From: DTLC01 sp964555645
GTDB taxonomy: Bacteria > Verrucomicrobiota > Verrucomicrobiia > Limisphaerales > DTLC01
Direction of reading: 5' to 3'
NCBI GenBank assembly: GCA_964555645.1
Contig: CAZKTA010000008.1
Span: forward strand, 65,462-129,461
Length of the DNA: 64,000 bases
In this document: positions 1 to 7,315 of the stretch, piece by piece
Position numbering within the stretch: the first letter of the stretch is position 1
How the letters are laid out: every line of letters starts with the position of its first letter
Translations under genes and position numbers: made by a program
The notes under the pieces: model-generated
The model's database searches: none
Seen by the model: the letters and a program-made list of their open reading frames with translations, nothing else
What the model was told of the DNA's origin: nothing

Positions 1-1
1 C

Positions 2-109
2 ACTGAGCTTGTTGTTGTGCCCACGCTGTGGCCGGATTTTCGCAAGGCACAGTTTTACGCTGCGCTCGAAGAATATGCGCGCCGCCACAGACGCTTCGGT
101 GGGGTGTAA
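2..109 (+). CDS. uppS: C-terminal end of undecaprenyl diphosphate synthase (partial)
   Basis: Only the last 35 codons lie in the window, ending in TAA at 107-109. They contain LWPDF followed by an alpha-helical stretch and the terminal RRFGG. This is the conserved C-terminal signature of cis-isoprenyl transferases that make undecaprenyl diphosphate, the lipid carrier of peptidoglycan synthesis. The stop codon abuts the ATG of the next gene with no spacer, so the two genes are probably co-transcribed and translationally coupled. The identification rests on the short tail alone. Confidence 0.75.
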   Translation, partial: TELVVVPTLWPDFRKAQFYAALEEYARRHRRFGGV

Positions 110-1624
110 ATGTCCACCAGCGCATTGTCAGGTGCTGGCAGCCGTGTATATTCGAGCCGGATGCCAGTTCAGAATCGGATCATAAAGGTGCAAAAACGTA
201 ATCGTGCACTGGTCACGTTTGACCAGGGCAGGATTGTACGCGCAATTTTACGCGCAGCAAAATCGATCGGCGGGTTCAAGCAGGATCATTTGGCCGACAT
301 AAACGGCAAAATTTTCGATGCATACGGCACGGACGAAAAAATAGCCGAGTTTCTGGCTGAGACAGTCGTCGTGTGCCTGAACTCGGACCCGCACCATTTG
401 ATAAGCAATTTCCCGCCCACAATCGAGACCATCCAAGACGAAGTGCTGCATGTGTTGCGCAGCTACGGGTTCGAAAATACTGCTGATGCTTATGCGTGTT
501 ATCGGTGGGGCCGGCATTGGCTGCGTGAAGGGGCAATCACACCCCAACAGTTTATGGGCAACGGTTTTCCAGAAGACCGAATGGCGCGTGTGCTGGCCTG
601 GAACCGCGCACACAGTTGTGACACTGTGATGGGGCTTAACCAGCTAGTGCAGTGTGGCAAGCTAAAGCAGCTGGTAGATGAATCACTAGCCAAATACGAG
701 GCTGAGTTAGACGAGGCTGCCGAGAAACTTGTTGGACGTATTAATTCTGGGGACAATATTCGGCTGCTGTGGATCACTGGGCCGAGTTCATCCGGCAAAA
801 CAACCACAACGATCAAGCTCACGAAGCGACTGGAACGGAGTGGCTTACGTTTTCTTGTGCTGAGCCTCGATGATTACTTCTGGTCGCTGATCGAGCACCC
901 GACGGACTGGATCAATGACAGGAACTTTGAGACGCCCGAAGCACTTGACATTCAATTGGTCAATCAGCACTTGAAGGAGTTGCTCGAAGGCAAACCGATC
1001 GAAAAACCCACCTACAGTTTCAAGGAAGGCAGGCGTACAGCGTATCAGACCGTGCGGCTCGAGAAAGACCAGGTATTGTTGCTCGATTGCTTGCACGGAT
1101 TATATCCCCCAATTACCGAAGGGATAGATCCCTCGGTACAGTTCAGAGTGTACATTGAGAATTTCAATGTGATGTGCGAGGGCGACGGCAGTACAAAGCG
1201 CCTGTGCAGATTCACAGATGTACGTCTAATGCGCCGGATGTTGCGTGACGCGCGTCACCGTAACCACAGTCCGTTGCTGACGATTTTGCACTGGCATTAT
1301 GTACGAGCCGGTGAACTGTACAGCATCATACCGTTGATGGGATTAGCAGATGTGGTAATAAACAGTGGATTTCCGTTCGAGTTACCGGTGCTCAAACCAT
1401 TTTTCGTCGGTGCCCAAGGAATCCTACCGCCACCGGAAGCGCTGGTGCGCGATTACCCGGGGTTCCTTGACGCGCGCATTAGGTATGAGCGCATAAAAAA
1501 CCTGCTTGAGTCTGTCGAGGGGTTAAGCATGAACGATGCGATGCGACACGACCTTATTCCGGGCGACGCGCTCATCCGGGAATTCATCGGCGGCGGGACC
1601 ATCGAGATACCGCATAATGTGTGA
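110..1624 (+). CDS. ATP-cone domain fused to a uridine/nucleoside kinase
   Basis: 504 residues. Residues about 27-131 form an ATP-cone, the nucleotide-sensing regulatory domain of ribonucleotide reductases and NrdR: basic start, conserved IQDEV segment and an AxxYxxYRWG end. A P-loop kinase follows, with GPSSSGKT at 224-231 and LDDYF at 253-257, as in the uridine kinase/phosphoribulokinase superfamily. The later RDARHRN and FELPVLKPF segments match the nucleoside kinases that usually carry an N-terminal TGS domain. Here the ATP-cone takes that place, so an allosterically controlled pyrimidine-salvage kinase is inferred. The ATG follows the uppS stop directly. An internal ATG at 161 would also keep the whole ATP-cone. 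The substrate is not proven by sequence. Confidence 0.8.
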   Translation: MSTSALSGAGSRVYSSRMPVQNRIIKVQKRNRALVTFDQGRIVRAILRAAKSIGGFKQDHLADINGKIFDAYGTDEKIAEFLAETVVVCLNSDPHHLISNFPPTIETIQDEVLHVLRSYGFENTADAYACYRWGRHWLREGAITPQQFMGNGFPEDRMARVLAWNRAHSCDTVMGLNQLVQCGKLKQLVDESLAKYEAELDEAAEKLVGRINSGDNIRLLWITGPSSSGKTTTTIKLTKRLERSGLRFLVLSLDDYFWSLIEHPTDWINDRNFETPEALDIQLVNQHLKELLEGKPIEKPTYSFKEGRRTAYQTVRLEKDQVLLLDCLHGLYPPITEGIDPSVQFRVYIENFNVMCEGDGSTKRLCRFTDVRLMRRMLRDARHRNHSPLLTILHWHYVRAGELYSIIPLMGLADVVINSGFPFELPVLKPFFVGAQGILPPPEALVRDYPGFLDARIRYERIKNLLESVEGLSMNDAMRHDLIPGDALIREFIGGGTIEIPHNV

Positions 1625-1675
1625 GCCAGTCGAATGCATCTGTATGCCGCCAAAAGCGTTCAATAGGACTTTGCA

Positions 1676-2650
1676 GTGCACAGGGTTAACCCTCAAAACC
1701 TGATCAAACCACCGCGTCTTGAGCTGGGTGACACGATTGGCATTGTTGCGCCAGCTAGCCCACCATGTGACCCAGGTGTAATTGATCGTGCAGTTGTCGT
1801 ACTCGAACAACTCGGGTTTAAAATCAAGCTCGCACCGCACGCACGCGCCCGGCTCGGGTTCCTAGCCGGCACAGACCGCGACCGCGCAGCAGATTTGATG
1901 AAGATGTTTACCGACCGCAAGGTCAAAGCCATCCTCTGTGTACGAGGTGGCTACGGCACGAGTCGGTTGTTAGCGTTGCTTGACTACGGGTTAATCCGAC
2001 AAACCCCGAAGATTTTCGTGGGGCACAGCGACGTCACTGCACTGCTATGCACACTTCGTACCAGGGCAAACCTGGTGACATTTCACGGCCCGATGCTCGC
2101 CGGTGCATTTGCGAAAGCGAACCTGCCGGCATTCACCACGGAGTCGTTCTTGAGAACGGTCACGCGGCACGAGGCGCCCGGCAGCATTTGCCACGGATAC
2201 AACCGCAGGACGGTGACCGTACTGCATGACGGCGTTGCGAGCGGCGAACTGGTAGGGGGTAACCTCTCGGTTCTTTGCACATTAATTGGGACGCCGTACC
2301 AGCCGGTTTTCAAAGACCGGATTTTGTTTCTCGAAGATGTTGACGAGCCGCCATACCGGGTTGACCGGCTTTTGACGCATTTGCTTAATGCGGGTCTGCT
2401 CCAGCAAGTTGCAGCTGTTGCCGTGGGGTTAAACGCAAACTGTGTTGACCGAACTGCAAGACACGCCAATGAATACCGGCAAACGCTTGAAGATGTCCTA
2501 AAGGACAGGTTGTTACAGCTCGGAGTACCCGTTGTAATCGGGTTGCCGTTCGGGCATGTACCTTACAATGCAACTGTCCCCATCGGAGTGCGCGCAACAT
2601 TAGATGGTCTGTCGGGCGACCTTATACTGACAGAGGCGGCTGTTGCGTGA
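1676..2650 (+). CDS. ldcA: LD-carboxypeptidase (peptidase family S66)
   Basis: 324 residues, the usual length for muramoyltetrapeptide LD-carboxypeptidases, which trim the terminal D-Ala from cytoplasmic murein tetrapeptides during peptidoglycan recycling. The start has the family pattern LxxGDTIGIVAPASP. The catalytic serine nucleophile is S118 in VGHSDVT. The Glu/His pair is E220 in the LEDVDEPPYRVDR segment and H294 in PFGHVPYN. This spacing matches the Ser-Glu-His triad of Pseudomonas LdcA. No signal peptide is visible. The start is GTG at 1676. It lies 51 bp after the kinase and may share its operon. Confidence 0.88.
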   Translation: MHRVNPQNLIKPPRLELGDTIGIVAPASPPCDPGVIDRAVVVLEQLGFKIKLAPHARARLGFLAGTDRDRAADLMKMFTDRKVKAILCVRGGYGTSRLLALLDYGLIRQTPKIFVGHSDVTALLCTLRTRANLVTFHGPMLAGAFAKANLPAFTTESFLRTVTRHEAPGSICHGYNRRTVTVLHDGVASGELVGGNLSVLCTLIGTPYQPVFKDRILFLEDVDEPPYRVDRLLTHLLNAGLLQQVAAVAVGLNANCVDRTARHANEYRQTLEDVLKDRLLQLGVPVVIGLPFGHVPYNATVPIGVRATLDGLSGDLILTEAAVA

Positions 2651-3005
2651 TCTGCAGGAAAACAAAGTCAGGCATCGCAGCCCGGCAAACAGAAACGTTC
2701 CAACACAATTGCTCACAGCCCGGCTTTTCGGCTGCTTTGAGAACAAGTCTCAGGCTTAAGCTACAACGAACCATTTAGGCGGGTCTCGCCTTTCCATCCC
2801 GCAATAAATTTGTCGGCTGGCCACCAGGCGTTGCGATAGCAGGCTAAAGCCCGGACTGCGAGCCGACAAGGAAACGCATTGAAATGACGCAGTTGTAAAT
2901 TGAACCAAACTTCACGCCCACCAATCAAACGCACAATTTTCGGAAAGTGCGTTTCTGTGTCGGTGCTGGGAACGGTCTCTGAACTGCCGGCTGCCCAACT
3001 GCTAT
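2651..3005. other. Intergenic region between convergent ldcA and nth
   Basis: No convincing gene: the short frames here have no recognisable sequence. Around 2838-2858 there is a GCAGGCTAAAGCCCGGACTGC segment. Its reverse complement resembles the CGGGCTTCAGTCTG segment at about 4281-4296, so it may belong to a dispersed intergenic repeat. No clear U-tailed hairpin was seen. Confidence 0.5.
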
Positions 3006-3716
3006 TCAACGCCGGCGCGCGCTACGTACGTGTACCTTTGCGGATACATCTGCGTGCGCTTCAGTTTTTACGCCGATACGCGGGCAAAGTTGTTTCACCT
3101 CGCAATTCTCGCAATCGGGTTTACGGGCCGTGCACCTGCGTCGGCCGTGCCAGATGAGCCAATGCGCAAAATCTGTCCAAAGCCTCTGCGGCACAAGTTG
3201 CATTAGGTCCTGCTCGATTTTCTCAGCGTCTTTCTGGGTGGTTAGCCCCAGCCGCCGCGCAAGCCGTGTCACATGTGTGTCAACAACAATACCGGCATTG
3301 ATCCCGAATGCGTTGCCGAGCAGTACATTGGCTGTTTTCCTGCCCACCCCAGGCAACTTGGTCAGTTCATCCATCGAGTTCGGCACACTCCCGCCGTGGC
3401 GCGCGATCAACTGCTGACCCAAGGCTTTTAATGTCCGCGCTTTGTTGCGGTAGAACCCGGTGCTTTTGATCTCTTGCTCAAGCTCGGCAAGGTCGGCATT
3501 GGCATAATCCGCGGCGGAGCGATACTTTTTGAAAAGCGACGCGGTCACCACGTTGACCCGTTTGTCTGTGCACTGGGCGGACAGAATTGTCGCAACGAGA
3601 AGTTCCAACGGATTTGAATAGTTTAACTCGACACGTGCATTCGGATATGTCTTGTGCAAGATCGCAATTAACTTTTTTAGCCGGTCTGACTTCTGGTGGG
3701 TAGTTTCTTTTGCCAT
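3006..3716 (-). CDS. nth: Endonuclease III (DNA glycosylase/AP lyase)
   Basis: 236 residues from the ATG at 3716; an in-frame TTG three codons upstream is a poorer start. The enzyme removes oxidised pyrimidines in base excision repair. The helix-hairpin-helix LPGVGRKTA contains the catalytic lysine K127, and D146 sits in VVDTHV. The four cysteines of the [4Fe-4S] cluster (C195, C202, C205, C211) have the exact C-x6-C-x2-C-x5-C spacing. About 25 residues follow the cluster, slightly longer than in E. coli Nth. The gene stands alone, convergent with ldcA. Confidence 0.95.
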   Translation of the reverse strand: MAKETTHQKSDRLKKLIAILHKTYPNARVELNYSNPLELLVATILSAQCTDKRVNVVTASLFKKYRSAADYANADLAELEQEIKSTGFYRNKARTLKALGQQLIARHGGSVPNSMDELTKLPGVGRKTANVLLGNAFGINAGIVVDTHVTRLARRLGLTTQKDAEKIEQDLMQLVPQRLWTDFAHWLIWHGRRRCTARKPDCENCEVKQLCPRIGVKTEAHADVSAKVHVRSARRR

Positions 3717-4386
3717 ACGCGCCAAAGCTACCTAGGCGTGCATGTCACTGCAAGGATGTGCATATGCAGGCTGGCCAGACAATCTGCAAGCGATAGCGCG
3801 CCCGCGGTGCTGAATTATGAAAACATAAAAACGCAAAGGCGCAATGTAGATGGGTCGGTGGAAAAAGCCTGCGCGTGGTATCCCGGCAGCAAGTCTGAAC
3901 TAACATTGCGGACGCCTCGGCGAGTGGTCCCCACCAAATTCATTCAAAAGGTAGGGATGCATGGCCACATGCGTCCGTAGTCTAATTGAGCGTAATGGTG
4001 GTATCCTGCTGGCAAAGGCCAAAGCCGTTGTTCTGATCTGTCTGCTGTAGCGCTCTGGGGCTGGGCGCGCCCGGCGCATTCGCCGGGCGCCTCGGCCGTT
4101 TCGCAACTGTGGGTGCAGGAGGGTAAAATTTCTACTGGGGCTGCTACCGTCAAACATGTGGAAAACTGTTGGGAGCAGATGTCTCGTCAGCCGTCGTGGG
4201 ATCTGGGCGTGAGCGCCACACTGCACAATTGCCACGCGGTTTTCAGCCACGTGTGCGCCGCTTCAACTGGACTTGATGTTTGTAGTACGGGCTTCAGTCT
4301 GTGATTCATTCGACCCCACACTGGCAGGGCAGGAACTACAAGCCCGTTTCTTCAACTGAGTAAACTGGCAAAAACCCGGCGCGAGT
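3717..4386. other. Intergenic region with dispersed repeat
   Basis: No supported gene in 670 bp. The open frames on both strands overlap the repeat unit at 3908-3977 and have low-complexity, non-protein-like composition. The region also holds GTGGTATCCCGGCAGC-like elements (about 3878 and 4011) resembling repeats at 18.6-18.9 kb and 51.3 kb, plus a CGGGCTTCAGTCTG element. Confidence 0.5.
3908..3977 (-). repeat. Dispersed hairpin repeat, copy A
   Basis: Read on the minus strand, this 70-bp unit begins CGGACGCATGTGGCCATGCA and continues with TCCCTACCTTTTGAATGAAT. The first 40 bases differ at only two positions from 51571-51610 on the plus strand. The GCATG...CATGC portion can form a small hairpin. 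The second half (GGTGGGGACC...GGCGTCC) resembles the other arm of the unit at 51 kb. It lies in intergenic DNA. Confidence 0.7.
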
Positions 4387-6615
4387 TTAGTCTATTGTGC
4401 CTGCTGGGGTTGGCGCTGGTGTTTGTGTTGATGCTGCCGGCGTTTCCGCAGCAACTGGTGCAGGTCGTTTTGGCTTACCCAGCCGGCCGCCGCTCCAATC
4501 GTAGATGTAGCCCAAGCTGTTTAGTATCCCGTAGATAATGAGCAGGATGACCACCGCCACTAGCAGCTTGGGCCATATGCTTTTCTTTTCTGCGAATGGA
4601 TCGAAAAGATCGCGGTGTGCGCCTGGGGGCAGTGCTGCAACCTGTGTCAGGGATTTGCCCAGTGGCACATTGATTTTCGCGCGGGTATTGACTGCCCAAC
4701 CGTTTGCGTCCAACAGCGGGCCGAGATTGCGTTTGCGCAGCTTTAACCACGCAATGAACACCGATGGCCCGGAAATAATCAGCATAATCCCGATGAACAC
4801 CAATGGGATTTGCCACAATGCAAGTTTCGCAATGCCAGTGGCAAAAAACGATGCTGCAGTGCCAATCGCACCAAGTGCAACACCCAGGGCTGCCACAGTG
4901 CCGACGTCAATTTTCTTTGGCTCGACCGGTTTCGCTTTTTCAGGTGTTGTGACTGCAACAGCGGCGGTTTCGAGTTTTGCGGTTGCGGCGGCTTCTGCTG
5001 CAGCAGCGCGTTTGGCTGCATATTCCTCGATCATCCGGACGAATTTTTTGTATGGTGACCAGAAGGCCTGACGCAGGCTGATCGGGTTTTCGACGATCTT
5101 AGTGATTGTGGCGTCCCAGTCGCGGCCTTGTGTATCGTAGAATATACCGTTTCGCCCGACCATAAGATTGTCCGAATCACCATCTGTGAAAGCGACAACA
5201 ATCTGACGTTTCTCGCCTGTGCTTTTGCGTGTGCACTCGCAGTAAGCGAGGTACATCCCGGCCAAGCCCGCCAGAGCCGCGTGCTTGCCAACGTCTTCGA
5301 CCGGCAGGCACAGGTCACAAGCGCGCTGGTCCATGTAAAGCGTGCCGGCTTGGAAGAGCGCCTTATCTTTGCGCCGGTAGAAGTCTCGGAACGAAACGTA
5401 GTTGTTGCACAGCTTGGCCAAGTCACGATAGTAGCGCAGCAAGCGTTCGACTGTTGTGATGGCGTTGAACTCGGGTTCGAGTGCTTTGTCGCGTTCGATC
5501 AGCTCCATGATTGTTTGTCTGGCTGAGCCGGCCAAGATTTCGCGGATTCGTTTTATCCCGAGTTTTTCAACTGCAGTAGCAGGCTTTGAAGAAAGCCAGT
5601 TGTCGTACGGTGCAAGTCTTGCCTGTAATGCGGCCCAGTCGGATTCGGAAAGCGCAGTTTTATCCCCCAAGAGCGGTTTCACTGCGGCTGTATGCAGGTT
5701 TGCAAGTGCGCTTGTCCAGGCCGGGTTAACACCTTCACGCAACGGCAACGGTTTGTTGGGTGCAACTTGTGCAAGTGGAAATCCGGCTATTTCATCGGCT
5801 GTGATCGAGAGGTCCCTAGCTGCAAGCGCAAGGTAATCTGACTCTTGTCGGTTTAACGCCGCCATCGCACGGGCGTCGAATGCAGCTAGCCGGCATCGTG
5901 CAAAGTAATCGTCAACCTTGGTTTTGACAGCTCTTACTGCTGCAGCGGCGGCTGGTGTAGCGTCGTCCAGAGGCAGGATGGTCTTGTTGCCTTCGGTCTG
6001 TTTCCACCACTCGGCAAAGGCGGTGGCCTCAGCAAAAAACCGGTCAACCTTGGCCTGATTAACCCCCGGTTTACCGCTGCGGTCAGGCTCGGGACCCAAA
6101 CAAGAGATAATTTCTTCAATGACGGCTTTTGTTGTGTCGTCCGGGGCCGCATCTGCGGGCACGATACCGTCACCGTTGAGTGTTGTCTGAGCAAATATCC
6201 TGGCAGTGTCAGACACGTCCTGGAGAGTAATCTCAGTTGCATTCGGTTTGCCTAGGTCGGCAAGGATACGTTTTGCCGAAGCAAGTATTTGTTTACCCTC
6301 AGGCGACGCATCGTTGATTGCACTCAACGGCAGAGAACCCTCGCATTTGAGCAGATCGTCCGGGTTTTTGAGCAGGCTCGTCGCCCACTTGGCAGCGGCG
6401 ATTAATTCAGGCGCGCGAATTCTGCCATCATGATCGGTATCAATAAACGCCAGTGTGCGTTGGTCAAACTCAAGTCCGGTTGTTGGGCATGCAAGCGCAA
6501 CCCAAAGCTTTTGATCAAGCTGATCTAGATTTGCAAAGTCTGCGCCTGATTCGAACTTGACCTGGTCAACGCCGCCTGCGCGGAAGAACTTCCAGTTATG
6601 ATTTGATTTTGCCAT
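4387..6615 (-). CDS. Large conserved protein with N-terminal EF-hand-like loop and C-terminal membrane segments
   Basis: 742 residues with no family I can name. Residues 59-70 (DTDHDGRIRAPE) fit a calcium-binding EF-hand loop. The middle is a long, mostly helical soluble region, with a YYRDLAKL...FVSFRDFY stretch and a YLAYCECTRKSTGEKR segment reminiscent of a beta-rich core. An Ala/Glu/Lys-rich linker (about 530-570) precedes a hydrophobic pair at roughly 575-635 and another single span near 685-708. The C-terminus is a Pro/Ala/Thr-rich tail. There is no N-terminal signal, so the large domain is probably cytoplasmic and anchored by its C-terminal end. It is flanked by a decayed gene on one side and non-coding DNA on the other. 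Confidence 0.75.
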   Translation of the reverse strand: MAKSNHNWKFFRAGGVDQVKFESGADFANLDQLDQKLWVALACPTTGLEFDQRTLAFIDTDHDGRIRAPELIAAAKWATSLLKNPDDLLKCEGSLPLSAINDASPEGKQILASAKRILADLGKPNATEITLQDVSDTARIFAQTTLNGDGIVPADAAPDDTTKAVIEEIISCLGPEPDRSGKPGVNQAKVDRFFAEATAFAEWWKQTEGNKTILPLDDATPAAAAAVRAVKTKVDDYFARCRLAAFDARAMAALNRQESDYLALAARDLSITADEIAGFPLAQVAPNKPLPLREGVNPAWTSALANLHTAAVKPLLGDKTALSESDWAALQARLAPYDNWLSSKPATAVEKLGIKRIREILAGSARQTIMELIERDKALEPEFNAITTVERLLRYYRDLAKLCNNYVSFRDFYRRKDKALFQAGTLYMDQRACDLCLPVEDVGKHAALAGLAGMYLAYCECTRKSTGEKRQIVVAFTDGDSDNLMVGRNGIFYDTQGRDWDATITKIVENPISLRQAFWSPYKKFVRMIEEYAAKRAAAAEAAATAKLETAAVAVTTPEKAKPVEPKKIDVGTVAALGVALGAIGTAASFFATGIAKLALWQIPLVFIGIMLIISGPSVFIAWLKLRKRNLGPLLDANGWAVNTRAKINVPLGKSLTQVAALPPGAHRDLFDPFAEKKSIWPKLLVAVVILLIIYGILNSLGYIYDWSGGRLGKPKRPAPVAAETPAASTQTPAPTPAGTID

Positions 6616-6798
6616 AAGCCGCTTTGAACTGAATGGTGAACTACCTATCGCAGATTATACGCGTCTTAGCCGGCCAGTTAGGCCAGCATTTGCTTCGGTT
6701 TTTAGTTGTATTCGTGGAAAAGCGCCGGCTGCATTTCTGCGTCTCAAGCGTCTTTTCCGTGTTAACAACCCCAGTGCGGTTTCCGGACCGCACCTATG

Positions 6799-7242
6799 CT
6801 AGTTTCCGCCACGTGCATTTTCAACAGCCAATGCTGCACATGCTGCAGTTTTCTTTGAAATGGCCTTTTGTTTCTGTTCTTTAAGTGTTTCGAGCGTTTT
6901 TTCTGCTGCTTTTCAGTGAGCGTTGTTATATTGGCCGAGTCCCTGCAACGCTTCGAGCGCTTCCTGGAATTTGTTTTGCAAAACGAGGCTCTTGGGCATT
7001 CTGGATTATTTCCTGTGCTTTTGCCTTGGCAGCGGTAGCCCCATACTCGGCTTTGGCTTTTGCATCATGAACGGTTGCATTGACAGTCTCAGCAGCTTTT
7101 TCCAATGCACCAGCGCCTGTCTCGACAACGTTGGTCACTTTGGTTGTAAGCGGTCTTTGGGTTCCTCTTTTCCTGCGCAGCCAGTAATCACTGCAATACC
7201 CGCGCTCAGAACAATGGTGGGTGTTGACGGATTTATTTTCGT
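6799..7242 (-). pseudogene. Decayed lipoprotein gene encoding an Ala/Lys-rich helical protein
   Basis: Three pieces read continuously only if the frame changes. First, 7242 downward gives a lipoprotein-like signal (TIVLSAGIAVITGCAG) ending at TGA. Second, a one-frame shift near 7140-7150 gives the helical body TNVVETGAGALEKAAETVNA and onward. Third, a compensating shift near 6990 returns to the first frame and reads LVLQNKFQEALEALQGLG. An in-frame TGA then precedes KAAEKTLETLKEQKQKA, which ends in TAG at 6799. The expected start codon reads ACG (7242-7240), with a stop just upstream. Similar small secreted helical proteins with an FQEAL/YQDAL repeat are common in Verrucomicrobiota, from memory. 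Gene decay is the simplest reading. Two sequencing errors alone would not explain the lost start and the TGA. Confidence 0.65.
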
Positions 7243-7260
7243 GGTTCTGGTTTTAGGTTA

Positions 7261-7297
7261 CGAAGACTGGCGGGCCATTACAGCCTGCCAGTCTTCG
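7261..7297 (-). terminator. Hairpin terminator downstream of the OmcB-like gene
   Basis: A 15-bp stem with one mismatch pairs 7261-7275 with 7283-7297 around a 7-base loop. It starts 18 bp beyond the stop codon of the minus-strand gene ending at 7316. The T-tract is weak on the minus strand, and there is a T-rich stretch on the plus side, so the element could be bidirectional. Confidence 0.6.
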
Positions 7298-7315
7298 TGT
7301 GTTTGTGCCGAGAGC

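Noticed and set aside
4538..5071. A 177-codon plus-strand frame
   Set aside because: Lies wholly antisense to the 742-residue protein gene and is Ser/Ala/Thr-rich without homologous features.
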